A stretch of 64,000 bases of DNA from Desulfobacteraceae bacterium Eth-SRB2. Its GTDB lineage: Bacteria > Desulfobacterota > Desulfobacteria > Desulfobacterales > UBA11574. This document shows positions 53,657 through 61,765 of this stretch, in pieces (position 1 is the stretch's first letter; each line of letters begins with the position of its first letter). A program made the position numbers and the translations under genes. The stretch spans positions 1-64,000 of the forward strand of contig RPGQ01000071.1 in NCBI GenBank assembly GCA_004193595.1, written 5' to 3'. The notes beneath the pieces were generated by a model. It ran no database searches. It was not told the origin of the DNA and was given only the letters and a program-made list of their open reading frames with translations.

Positions 53657-54811
53657 CTATGTTTTAAGAAAGTAATTCTCCAACCGGTCCATCCCCTGGG
53701 TGATGTTTTCCATAGAGGTTGCATATGAGAATCGAAGATATCCTTCGCCGTTTTTTCCGAAATCGATGCCGGGCGCCACACCCACATGCGCCTTTTCAAG
53801 AATATCAAAAGCGAGTTTATACGAGTCATGGGAAATGTGCTTTGCATTTGCAAACACATAAAAGGCCCCTGTGGGTTCCACGGTAATCCCGAGACCCATA
53901 TCTTTAAGGCGGCGGATCATATATTGTCTTCGTTCATTATAAATCCGCTTCATCCGCAAAATATCTTCCCCGGCCTGCTTAAAAGCGGCGATTCCCGCTA
54001 CCTGAACCATAGCATTGGCAGAAATAAAAAAATTTTGCTGAAGTTTTTGTATGGGGCGGATGAAATGTTTGGGTGCGATCAGGTAACCGAGTCGCAACCC
54101 CGTCATTGCATAGAGTTTTGAAAACCCGTTTAAGACAAACACCTTTTCCGTAAATTCCAGAATAGAGTGTTCTTTTCCCTCGTAAACCAGGCCATGATAG
54201 ATTTCATCAGAGACAATATACGGTGAGTCCGGTTGTAAGGACAGGGTGGCAATTGCCTCCATTCGGTCTTTGGAAAGCAGGTTTCCGGTTGGATTGGACG
54301 GAGAGTTAATAAATATTGCTTTTGTTTTCCGGGTGATCTTTTTTTCAATGGCTTCGGGCCGGTATTGAAAGCCGTCTTCCTCGTACACAGGGATGAATAC
54401 GGGCTCACCCTGCACGAATTTTATAAAATTAGGATAGCAGGCATAATGGGGATCTGAGACAATGACCTGGTCTCCTTTTTCCAAAAGGGCGGAGAACATG
54501 ACAAACATGGCCGGAGAAGTGCCTGATGATATGACGATCTGATCGGGATCCACCGACACGCCGTATGTCTTTAAATAATGCTCACTGATGGCTTCTCTGA
54601 GCTCTATCATACCCAGGCTGTGCGTATAATGGGTATGGCCGTTGTCCAGTGCCTTGCAGGCAGCATCCTTAATACATTGAGGGGTATCAAAATCAGGTTC
54701 GCCAACTTCCAGGTGGATCACATGAACCCCCTGACGTTCCATTTGGTTGGCCCTCTCAAGAACGTCCATTACGATGAAAGGGGTCATTTCTTTGGTTCGA
54801 TTGGATATCAT
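53657..54811 (-). CDS. PLP-dependent class I aminotransferase
   Basis: The 384-residue protein is fold-type I: SSGTSPAMFVMFSALLE, SDPHYACYPNFIKFV, INSPSNPTGNLLS (the N-P-G cofactor loop), IVSDEIYHGLVY (Asp and Tyr), NGFSKLYAMTGLRLGY with the Schiff-base Lys, and FRFSYA-like LRFSYATS with the carboxylate-binding Arg. It is an aspartate/aromatic aminotransferase relative. Lying 9 nt after hisG in hisI-hisG, it could serve as the histidinol-phosphate or general aminotransferase, but the sequence does not decide. Intact. Confidence 0.9.
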   Translation of the reverse strand: MISNRTKEMTPFIVMDVLERANQMERQGVHVIHLEVGEPDFDTPQCIKDAACKALDNGHTHYTHSLGMIELREAISEHYLKTYGVSVDPDQIVISSGTSPAMFVMFSALLEKGDQVIVSDPHYACYPNFIKFVQGEPVFIPVYEEDGFQYRPEAIEKKITRKTKAIFINSPSNPTGNLLSKDRMEAIATLSLQPDSPYIVSDEIYHGLVYEGKEHSILEFTEKVFVLNGFSKLYAMTGLRLGYLIAPKHFIRPIQKLQQNFFISANAMVQVAGIAAFKQAGEDILRMKRIYNERRQYMIRRLKDMGLGITVEPTGAFYVFANAKHISHDSYKLAFDILEKAHVGVAPGIDFGKNGEGYLRFSYATSMENITQGMDRLENYFLKT

Positions 54812-54820
54812 TTCTGTACC

Positions 54821-55696
54821 TTAAACAACTTTGTTCAGAGGGTATTCTATAATACCCTCTGCACCGTGTTTCAAAAGTTTTGGGATAAGATCTCTGACAA
54901 TACTGGTATCAACCACCGTTTCCACAGAAAACCAGTTTGAGTTGTAAAGCGGTGAAACCGTTGGCGCATTAAGACTGGGAAGCAAGGAGACAACCTTTTC
55001 AAGGCGAGTATCCGAAACATTCATTTTAATCCCCACAAGCTTTTCAGCCACAAGCGCACCTTTGAGTAATAGAGCAATCTGTTCAAGTTTTTCTTTTTTT
55101 TCAGGATCCTTCCACGAATCGTGGTTGACGATGAGTTGAGTACAGGTCTGCATAAATTCATGGACAATTTTCAGTCCGTGGGCCTTAATGGTGCTTTCCG
55201 TTTCAGTGACTTCCACGATGGCATCGGCAAGACCGGAAATGACTTTTGCTTCCGTGGCTCCCCAGGAAAATTCAACAGTGACATTAATGTTACGTTCGGA
55301 AAAATAGTTTTTGGTATATTCAACCAGTTCGGTCGATATTTTTTTCCCTTCAAGATCCTCAAGTTTTTTAATGGGAGAATCCGGGGCAACCGCCAGTACC
55401 CATCGAGCAGGTCTGGCACTTGTTTTGGAGTAGACAAGATCGGTGATCACGTGGACATCCGATTTGTTTTCAGCGGTCCAGTCCTTGCCCGTAAGTCCGG
55501 CATCCAGGGTGCCGTTTTCAACATGCCGGGACATTTCCTGAGCCCTGCACAGGGTACATTCGATGGTATCATCATTTATTTCAGGGAAATAGCTTCTGCC
55601 GTTTACATTAATTTTCCATCCGGAACGCTTGAACAGATTTATGGTTGCGTTTTGCAGGCTTCCCTTGGGAATCCCCAGTTTTAAAGGCGTTGTCAT
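54821..55696 (-). CDS. hisG: ATP phosphoribosyltransferase, long form
   Basis: The 291-residue protein catalyses the first step of histidine synthesis. The length and C-terminal domain ([16 protein letters not shown]-like [19 protein letters not shown]) mark the long HisG, which needs no HisZ and is inhibited by histidine through that domain. Conserved parts: [25 protein letters not shown] and [18 protein letters not shown]. It overlaps hisI by 4 nt. Intact. Confidence 0.93.
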   Translation of the reverse strand: MTTPLKLGIPKGSLQNATINLFKRSGWKINVNGRSYFPEINDDTIECTLCRAQEMSRHVENGTLDAGLTGKDWTAENKSDVHVITDLVYSKTSARPARWVLAVAPDSPIKKLEDLEGKKISTELVEYTKNYFSERNINVTVEFSWGATEAKVISGLADAIVEVTETESTIKAHGLKIVHEFMQTCTQLIVNHDSWKDPEKKEKLEQIALLLKGALVAEKLVGIKMNVSDTRLEKVVSLLPSLNAPTVSPLYNSNWFSVETVVDTSIVRDLIPKLLKHGAEGIIEYPLNKVV

Positions 55697-56070
55697 TTTT
55701 TATATACCTCCTCGGGATTAAATACCGGTTCCCCCATAATTCGGATGGCTCCATCTTCAACCTTTTTAAAAAAACAGCTTCTATATCCCATGTGACAGGC
55801 CGCGCCTCCCACCTGTTCAACTTTCAGCAATACCGTATCATCATCACAATCGACCCTGATTTCTTTTACTATCTGCATATTTCCGGACGTTTTTCCTTTT
55901 ATCCAAAGGGATTGTCTGGTGCGACTGTAATAAGTGGCATTTCCGGTGGCAAGGGTTGCTTCCCATGCGTCTTGATTCATAAACGCCAGCATTAGAACCT
56001 CACCGGTTTCATAATCCTGAACAATGGCAGGTATCAATCCCCCCATCTTTTTAAAATCGAGTGTAATCAT
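55693..56070 (-). CDS. hisI: Phosphoribosyl-AMP cyclohydrolase
   Basis: The 125-residue protein opens the adenine ring of PR-AMP, the third step of histidine synthesis. It contains [34 protein letters not shown] and [20 protein letters not shown], with the Mg-binding DCDDD cluster and the zinc Cys residues (DCD, and CHMGYRSCF). It is a stand-alone cyclohydrolase not fused to HisE. GGAG lies 11 nt before the ATG; ATGA overlap with hisG. Intact. Confidence 0.95.
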   Translation of the reverse strand: MITLDFKKMGGLIPAIVQDYETGEVLMLAFMNQDAWEATLATGNATYYSRTRQSLWIKGKTSGNMQIVKEIRVDCDDDTVLLKVEQVGGAACHMGYRSCFFKKVEDGAIRIMGEPVFNPEEVYKK

Positions 56071-56362
56071 TAAAATATATGCTCCTTACAAAATTTTTAT
56101 GGAAACCTTTCTTGATAACCAGAAGATAACATAAAGTCAATTTTTTTTTGAATTTGGGCCACGGAAAATAATAAATTTCCCCATCTTACTTATCTTTTGG
56201 GTAAATTCTCAATAAGTTCTGGTGTATTAAATGATCATATTGACCCAGCGCCATAATTTATTGAGATGTTACTCTTTTGGCTCCAATAAAAAATAGGGCC
56301 AAGGATTTTGACGGTTCACCTTACATTGACTTTCACGACAGTGATTGTTATGGTGCCCGGCT
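56071..56362. repeat. Gene-free interval holding the uninterrupted palindromic repeat
   Basis: Bases 56201-56271, GTAAATTCTCAATAAG...GGTGTATTAAATGATC...AATTTATTGAGATGTTA, form a 70-bp repeat with inverted ends TCTCAATAA and TTATTGAGA. It is the intact form of the site that IS110 occupies at 28784-30924. Confidence 0.75.
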
Positions 56363-58348
56363 ATGGAATCAGGAAATGTAGTTGAATATATCGACAGCAA
56401 AAAAATTATTTGTGCGATTGTTCTTGAAGTCAAGAATCAGAGACTGAGACTCCTAACCGAAACTAACCGGGAAGTCAACATTTCGGCAAGTCGTCTATCA
56501 CATACGTGCGAAATGCGCCTGGATCCCTCCATGGGAAGAAATACCTTGGTCAGTACCTTAAAGGAAATAGCAGGCCGGCGAAAAGCATTAATACGCCAAA
56601 TAAATGTCAAAGAATTATGGGAAGTTCTAAACACGGAACAAGAATGGATCGATCTGGACACAATGACCGGATTCTGTTTCCCGGAAAGTCCGACCTGCGA
56701 TCACGAGTCTGCCGTTGTCAGGGCATTTTTTACAAACCGGCTTTATTTTAGATTTAACCATAATCGCTTTTTTCCCTATACCCAAGATCGGGTTGAACAA
56801 AAGATCCTTCAGGAAAGGGAAACAGCACGCAGAAATCGTATCGTCAAAGAGGGCGGAGAGTGGCTTAAAAACATCCTGAATGATAATCACCCCTCCCCTC
56901 CCGAAAACAAAACCCAAATTATAAATATTCTGAAATCATTTTATCTTTTCAAAAAGGAAAGCAAACATTATAACCTTACCAAAGCAATGCTTGTAAAGGC
57001 CGGCATCAATACTGATGAAGAAATATTTCAGGCTTTGGCTAAGCTGGGTTTTTTTGATAAAAACGAAAATACGGATCTTTACAGATATAATATATCAACT
57101 TCTTTCCCCGACAATGTCATGGAAAGAGCAACGGACCTGGCCGGTTTACAGCAGGATTTTTCGGATAACAGCATGCGCAAAAACCTGACCATGCTTTCAT
57201 TGATGACCATCGACGGCCAGGCAACGTTAGATTTCGATGATGCCATCAGTATAGAAGATCATGGGGATCATTATACTCTGGGAATCCATATAATTGATGT
57301 GGGACATTTTATTAAAAAAGGAGATAGTATCGATCAAGAGGCTTTGGTTCGCGGAAGCTCAATTTATATGCCCGATCAAAAAATACCGATGCTTCCGGCC
57401 TGTCTTGCAGAAAATCTTTGCAGCCTGAAAGCCGGAGAATTACGCCCCGCCATCAGCATTATGGTGAATTTAAGCAAATTTTGCGAAATCATGGACTATG
57501 AAATAATCCCGAGCCTGATCCGGGTAGAGCATCAGCTCACGTATTACAATGTCAATATAATTGCTCGAGAAAGTAAGGAGATTCGTATACTCCGTGATAT
57601 CGCAGAAAAATTCCGTGAGGACAGGATGGCTGCAGGAGCCGTTCAGATCACTTTGCCGGATATTAACATATGGGTCGATGAGAATAATGAAGTTACCGTG
57701 AACCGGATAAACAGGGAAAGTCCCGGAAGGATGCTGGTTTCGGAAATAATGATCATGGCAAACTGGCTCATGGCCAAATTCCTGGCGGAGCATAACACTC
57801 CGGCAATATACAGATCTCAAACAGCACCTCGTAATCGACTCTACAAGGGAACTGAAGGCTCTTTGTTCCAGAACTGTATGCAGCGAAGGCTGTTAAGCCG
57901 TTTTGTGCTGAACCCGAAGCCGGAACATCATTCAGGATTGGGTCTGAATGCCTATGTCACTGCAACGTCACCCATCAGGAAATACTTTGATCTGGCCACT
58001 CAGCGGCAGATACGGGCGGTCCTCGGCTTGGAAAAACCTTATACCATAAAAGAAATAGATAATATAATACAGATACTTGAACAGCCCATGAGCTGTGTAT
58101 CAAAGCTTCAATTCAACCGGCAAAGGTACTGGTTGTTGAAATATCTTGAAAAAAGAATCGGGCAAAAAGAAGAGGCTGTTGTGCTTTACAAAAGAAGAAA
58201 CAACTACCAGATACTCATATCCGAATACATGATAGAATGCGATCTGCCCATATCCAGCGGCATAGATTTGAAGCCCGAGGACCTGATTCAGATAACCATA
58301 CAGCATGCCAATGCAAGAAGAAACTTACTGTCTGTGTTTATGGGCTGA
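56363..58348 (+). CDS. RNase II/R-family exoribonuclease
   Basis: The 661-residue protein has an RNB catalytic domain: MTIDGQATLDFDDAISIEDH, with the Mg-binding Asp cluster DFDDAI, IHIIDVGHFIKKGD, GSSIYMPDQKIPMLPACLAE, and YVTATSPIRKYFDLATQRQI near the end. The first part (about 250 residues) is family-typical but without a clear cold-shock domain, and the last 80 residues may hold a short S1-like fold. It degrades RNA 3' to 5'. No ribosome-binding site is apparent at the ATG at 56363; a TTG at 56345 is an alternative. Intact. Confidence 0.88.
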   Translation: MESGNVVEYIDSKKIICAIVLEVKNQRLRLLTETNREVNISASRLSHTCEMRLDPSMGRNTLVSTLKEIAGRRKALIRQINVKELWEVLNTEQEWIDLDTMTGFCFPESPTCDHESAVVRAFFTNRLYFRFNHNRFFPYTQDRVEQKILQERETARRNRIVKEGGEWLKNILNDNHPSPPENKTQIINILKSFYLFKKESKHYNLTKAMLVKAGINTDEEIFQALAKLGFFDKNENTDLYRYNISTSFPDNVMERATDLAGLQQDFSDNSMRKNLTMLSLMTIDGQATLDFDDAISIEDHGDHYTLGIHIIDVGHFIKKGDSIDQEALVRGSSIYMPDQKIPMLPACLAENLCSLKAGELRPAISIMVNLSKFCEIMDYEIIPSLIRVEHQLTYYNVNIIARESKEIRILRDIAEKFREDRMAAGAVQITLPDINIWVDENNEVTVNRINRESPGRMLVSEIMIMANWLMAKFLAEHNTPAIYRSQTAPRNRLYKGTEGSLFQNCMQRRLLSRFVLNPKPEHHSGLGLNAYVTATSPIRKYFDLATQRQIRAVLGLEKPYTIKEIDNIIQILEQPMSCVSKLQFNRQRYWLLKYLEKRIGQKEEAVVLYKRRNNYQILISEYMIECDLPISSGIDLKPEDLIQITIQHANARRNLLSVFMG

Positions 58349-58701
58349 GGGCACAGTCAAAAATGAATTTCCACAAAGACACTAAGACACCAAGAATAAA
58401 CTTAGGGGCTTCGCCCCAGTTGGAATAGTGGAATAATGGAATGATGGGTTTGAAGGAGTTTTTTTACAATTAAAATGGGTTATTTCCGCCATTACTCACA
58501 ATATTCCAGTATTCCAGCATGCCATTTTTCCCTGCCCATGGCATAAACAGGTTGCCATAAAAAAACACTTAACTTCAAAATGTTAAAAAATTATCTAAAC
58601 GTAAATTTATTCATTTTTCTTAGTGCTTTTGTGACTTGGTGGCGAAAAAAAAGCCTATCGAAAAATTTCATGAAATCTTCGGGTTAAGGGTTTAAAAAGC
58701 C
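58349..58701. repeat. Gene-free interval with the ggaatagtggaat repeat
   Basis: GGAATAGTGGAATAATGGAATGATGG-type words at 58422-58448 and ATATTCCAGTATTCCAGC (inverted) at 58500-58520 bracket AT-rich DNA. The phrase ATTTCATGAAATCTTCGGGTTAAGG at 58665 is shared with 45781. Confidence 0.6.
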
Positions 58702-59109
58702 ATGCGTGTATTATTCTCGTATTGTGATGGTTTTGATTGGGTGCCTGCCATGAAAACCCTGGATGATGTCCCGGAAGCCGAACCGGCTGAAAACCAAAAT
58801 GCCGTGGTGGCCTTTGTTCATATCGAGCCCGGTGACGTTGAAGATGGAAGTTCGGCAGAGACAAAACTGATAAAAAACGCTAAGTGGCTGGCCAGAAAAT
58901 GGAATATTACCCGGATTGTTCTCCATTCTTTTACCCACCTGGGAGAAGACAAGGCCGATCCTGACAAAGCCCAGGACCTGTTGGGCCGGGCGCAAATGCG
59001 TCTGGAGAACGCAGGTTACTCGGTTGTTCAGACTCCCTACGGATATTTTTTGGATCTATCCATAAAAGCGCCGGGGCACCCTCTGGCAAGAGTATACAAG
59101 GAATTTTAG
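58702..59109 (+). CDS. Stand-alone archaeal-type ThrRS editing domain
   Basis: The 135-residue protein matches the archaeal threonyl-tRNA synthetase editing domain (a D-aminoacyl-tRNA-deacylase-like fold) rather than the bacterial ThrRS editing domain. Marks: MRVLFSYCDGFDWVPAMKTL, VVAFVHIEPGD, RIVLHSFTHLGEDKADPDKA, and YGYFLDLSIKAPGHPLARVYK. It probably removes mischarged or D-amino acids from tRNA in trans. It is not attached to a synthetase here. The ATG follows GGTTTAAAAAGCC without a strong ribosome-binding site. It faces the YbaK gene convergently. Intact. Confidence 0.85.
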   Translation: MRVLFSYCDGFDWVPAMKTLDDVPEAEPAENQNAVVAFVHIEPGDVEDGSSAETKLIKNAKWLARKWNITRIVLHSFTHLGEDKADPDKAQDLLGRAQMRLENAGYSVVQTPYGYFLDLSIKAPGHPLARVYKEF

Positions 59110-59185
59110 GGCTCGCCAAAAAATACATCCCCATTTTCGTGAGCCGGAGTACCCGCAGATCGAAACGAACAGTTTTTTCAAAACC

Positions 59186-59665
59186 TCACGTGACAGAAAT
59201 AACCTGCCCTTGTGTTATTCTTTGAAGATCATCCGGCGAAAGCTTGAACAGTGTATTGGAGGTTCCGGCAGCCGCCCAGATCTCCGTGTGTTTGAGAAGG
59301 TCTTCATCGATAAATGTTTCCAGAGGGTTGGAATGACCCAGAGGGGGAACACCGCCAATGGCAAAACCGGTTTTTGCACGAACAAAATCAGGATCCGCCA
59401 TCTTTACGGGTTCTGAAAGGATATCTCGGATTTTTTTTGTATTGACCCGATTTGCGCCGCTGGCAACAATTAGAATCGGTTTTTTAGTCTTTTGGGTCAT
59501 AAAAACAAGAGATTTTACAATCTGTTCTACCCGACATCCCACGGAGTTCGCCGCGTCTTGAGCACTGCGGGTGGTTTCCCTCATATTCAGCACCTGACAT
59601 GCAAGCCCATGAGCCTTGAGTGCCTCCTCAACTTTCCGAACGCTTGTACTTAAATCATTCGGCAT
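59186..59665 (-). CDS. YbaK/EbsC-type aminoacyl-tRNA deacylase
   Basis: The 159-residue protein has the YbaK fold: QDAANSVGCRVEQIVKSLVF, with the substrate-binding Lys in VKSLVF, ASGANRVNTKKI, FAIGGVPPLGHSNPLE, and WAAAGTSNTLFKLSPDDL. Such proteins clear Cys-tRNA(Pro) or similar mischarged tRNAs in trans. The exact specificity (YbaK, ProXp or other) cannot be read from the sequence. It lies tail to tail with the ThrRS editing domain gene, 76 bp apart. Intact. Confidence 0.9.
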   Translation of the reverse strand: MPNDLSTSVRKVEEALKAHGLACQVLNMRETTRSAQDAANSVGCRVEQIVKSLVFMTQKTKKPILIVASGANRVNTKKIRDILSEPVKMADPDFVRAKTGFAIGGVPPLGHSNPLETFIDEDLLKHTEIWAAAGTSNTLFKLSPDDLQRITQGQVISVT

Positions 59666-59715
59666 GGTTACTTTTCCAAGATTTCAAACCAATTCTTATC
59701 AGGATTTTTCTCAAG

Positions 59716-59860
59716 TAGTGTCCATCCAGAAATGAGAATTTTTGTTCAAGATCAAGGCATGCGAAAAAAATAACCACAGGCATATGTTTAATATTCCGAG
59801 GATTATTTTTTGAACATAACGCAGATATTGGGCAAAAAGACCATTTATGGATGGACACTA
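59716..59860. mobile_element. 145-bp MITE with TAGTGTCCATCC ends
   Basis: TAGTGTCCATCCAGAAATG (59716-59734) and CATTTATGGATGGACACTA (59842-59860) are inverted with one mismatch. The core (TTGTTCAAGATCAAGGCATG, AACCACAGGCATAT, ATTCCGAGGATTA, CAGATATTGGGCAAAAAG) is shared, on the other strand, with the element at 61297-61470, although the ends differ. No open frame. Confidence 0.75.
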
Positions 59861-59891
59861 AAATTGTTGAATAAAGACAACCCCCATCGGG

Positions 59892-60236
59892 CTATTTATA
59901 TTCATGTGTGCCCAAAACCACCTCGATACCGGTCTTGTTTTCCAGCATTTTAGCTATTTCCTCGGGATTGTTATAAGGGCAACCCGGTTTTGCATTTGCA
60001 AAACAAGAACTCAGGTATATTTTGTCCGGTTTCATTTCCGACATTTTTATGGCCATCCCCATGTTGGGGATCAAGGACCGGCCCGGGCATTCACATTTAA
60101 CAAAGCCGATGACCTGGCAAGGCTCATCGAACATACCTTCTCCGAGCGCTGCAGCTTTGAGACAACGCCATTCTCCGGCACAACCGTAACCAGTGTCCAT
60201 GTAAGCGCCACATCCTACGATAGCAACTTTTTTCAT
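59892..60236 (-). CDS. CGGC-domain protein
   Basis: The 114-residue protein has the CGGC-family start MKKVAIVGCGAYMDTGYGCA and many Cys residues (GYGCAGEWRCLKAA, FVKCECPGR, SSCFANAKPGCPYNN) able to bind a metal or cluster. CGGC proteins are small, poorly characterised proteins found beside metal-cofactor genes. GGAGG lies 7 nt before the ATG. It follows the NifX-like gene by 21 nt, so the two form an operon. Intact. Confidence 0.85.
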   Translation of the reverse strand: MKKVAIVGCGAYMDTGYGCAGEWRCLKAAALGEGMFDEPCQVIGFVKCECPGRSLIPNMGMAIKMSEMKPDKIYLSSCFANAKPGCPYNNPEEIAKMLENKTGIEVVLGTHEYK

Positions 60237-60257
60237 TTTATCCTCCTTTCTAATTCT

Positions 60258-60710
60258 TTATGATCTGTTCTTACCACGGCCCATGCCGCCGCCGCCCATA
60301 CCTCTTCCACCACCCATTCCCATGATGCGGTTGTCGGCAGTATCGGCGGATAGCCCGTTGTGATCCGTAACGTTCGCTGTTTCTGCGGTTGTCAGATTTC
60401 CGTTTTTGTAGTTTTCCAGAACTTCCTTTACGGTTCCCGTGTTTCCGAGAAACACTTGGATTCCGGCCGCATAAAGGGTACTCACGGCATTGGGCCCGCA
60501 ATTACCGGTTATTACAGCTTTGGCCCCTTTGGAAGCAACAAATTGAGCCGACTGAATTCCGGCCCCACTACCCAAGGCTCCGCTTTCATTGTCAAAAATC
60601 TCAAAACTCATATCGTCTGTATCCACGATTAAAAAAAAAGCACACCGGCCAAACCGTGGGTCGATCTGTGAATTAAGATCCTGGCCGGACGAACTAATGG
60701 CGACTTTCAT
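60258..60710 (-). CDS. NifX/NifB-C-type cofactor-binding protein
   Basis: The 150-residue protein has the dinitrogenase iron-molybdenum cofactor domain (MKVAISSSGQDLNSQIDPRF, GRCAFFLIVD, SGAGIQSAQFVASKGAKAVI, GNCGPNAVSTLYAAGIQVF), followed by a Gly/Met/Arg-rich tail (GMGGGRGMGGGGMGRG). Relatives carry Fe-S or Mo-containing clusters during assembly. There is no nitrogenase gene in view, so it probably serves another metalloenzyme. AAGGA lies about 9 nt before the ATG. First gene of an operon with the CGGC gene. Intact. Confidence 0.9.
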   Translation of the reverse strand: MKVAISSSGQDLNSQIDPRFGRCAFFLIVDTDDMSFEIFDNESGALGSGAGIQSAQFVASKGAKAVITGNCGPNAVSTLYAAGIQVFLGNTGTVKEVLENYKNGNLTTAETANVTDHNGLSADTADNRIMGMGGGRGMGGGGMGRGKNRS

Positions 60711-61019
60711 AACTTAGTTTCCTTTCATATATACATCCTGTATCGGGTGTTATATAATTAAATGTTTCAGAAATTCCATAACTTGATGAAAATACATGTT
60801 TTAATACAATATATTTATACCACCAGAATGGAAGAATGGAATGCTGGAATATTGGGAGTAAAGGCGGAAACAAACCATCTTCATTGTGAATAAACTCCTT
60901 CAAACCCATCATTCCATTACTCCATTATTCCATCATTCCAATGGAGACCCGCCCCTTCGTTCCCCTTCCCGCCTCACCTTTCTTGTCTTGGCAGGCGGGG
61001 TGAAGCGAACTCACTTGAT
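60711..61019. repeat. Gene-free interval with the ggaatgatgg repeat
   Basis: GGAAGAATGGAATGCTGGAATATTGG (60829-) and the inverted CATTACTCCATTATTCCATCATTCC (60914-60938) enclose about 70 bp. No gene. Confidence 0.6.
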
Positions 61020-61274
61020 TTATACCGGTCGTTTTCCGCAGCAGCTACCCGGTCCGGCGCAGTCGGCCTGGCCGGGAGACAAACCACAGCAAGCGGTATC
61101 TCCGGGTCCGGGCATCCGGTTTTTATTCGGCCCGGACAGGTAGGAGTGAGCGGAAAGAAGTTTCTTCAGGTTATGGCCGCCACAAGTTTTGCATCCGGGC
61201 CTCTCATCCGAACCTGCAATGAGAAGTTCACTGGTCTCTCCGCAGTCCATACACAAAAAATCAAAAAGGGGCAT
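61020..61274 (-). CDS. FmdB-type zinc-ribbon protein
   Basis: The 84-residue protein starts MPLFDFLCMDCGETSELLIA and continues CKTCGGHNLKKLLSAHSYLS: two CxxC pairs of an FmdB/CxxC-SSSS zinc ribbon. The C-terminus is Cys- and Pro-rich (ACCGLSPGQADCAGPGSCC) and could bind more metal. These proteins are putative regulators or metal-handling proteins. I use the ATG at 61274 because GGAG lies 7 nt upstream; an ATG at 61328 would read into the adjacent MITE. Intact. Confidence 0.82.
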   Translation of the reverse strand: MPLFDFLCMDCGETSELLIAGSDERPGCKTCGGHNLKKLLSAHSYLSGPNKNRMPGPGDTACCGLSPGQADCAGPGSCCGKRPV

Positions 61275-61296
61275 GGCTATTCTCCTTAGCTCCAAA

Positions 61297-61470
61297 GAGA
61301 CCTTTGCAAAACGCCCCTTTTTGCCCAATTTCTGCGTCCCCGCTGAGCGGGATCTACGCTTCGCTTCGACAGGCTCAAATTTTAATCCTCGAAATACTCA
61401 ATGTATTCCTGTGGTTAAAATTATCGCCTTCCTTGAACTTGAACAAAAATGAACATTTTTCAAAGGTCTC
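61297..61470. mobile_element. 174-bp MITE with GAGACCTTTG ends
   Basis: GAGACCTTTG (61297-61306) and CAAAGGTCTC (61461-61470) are inverted. The core has CTTTTTGCCCAATTTCTGCG, AATCCTCGAAATAC, TTCCTGTGGTTAAAATTA and CTTGAACTTGAACAAAAATG, shared with 59716-59860 on the other strand. Part of an end (GAGACCTTTGCAAAATAATC) also lies at 47500-47519. Confidence 0.75.
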
Positions 61471-61532
61471 CCAAAGTCGGTTAACATTCCAGTATTCCAA
61501 TTCCGGACCCAAGCGCAGCAAAATTCTATGCG

Positions 61533-61760
61533 TTATGACCCGCGTGGATAATTTTCGATATTTTTCGCATAACTTTCAAAGTCGTTTTCCAAAATGAACT
61601 GTGAAATCATTTCACTCACTTTGTCAGCGGTATCTATACGATAAACACCTTTTTCATCTCGGCCTTCAATTTTCTTAGCATTCTCCACAATTGCTTTAAG
61701 AGAAGCAGCCGTCATTTCAACATTAACATTAACCGTAAGGGTTTCTTTTGATTCACTCAT
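61533..61760 (-). CDS. Small conserved-looking protein coupled to DUF89
   Basis: The 75-residue protein (KETLTVNVNVEMTAASLKAI, VENAKKIEGRDEKGVYRID, DKVSEMISQFILENDFESY) has a beta strand and two helices and no known motif. AAGGAG lies 12 nt before the ATG at 61760; a TTG at 61769 (4 nt from AAGGAG) overlaps the DUF89 stop and is the alternative. Either way it is tightly coupled to the DUF89 gene. Unknown function. Confidence 0.65.
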   Translation of the reverse strand: MSESKETLTVNVNVEMTAASLKAIVENAKKIEGRDEKGVYRIDTADKVSEMISQFILENDFESYAKNIENYPRGS

Positions 61761-61765
61761 TTGGT

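Noticed and set aside
55693-56362. Histidine or other riboswitch/attenuator upstream of hisI
   Set aside because: No His-rich leader peptide or stable alternative hairpins seen; the repeat at 56201-56271 explains the palindrome.
58711-58995. Minus-strand frame overlapping the ThrRS-type editing domain
   Set aside because: Shadow of a well-conserved plus-strand gene.
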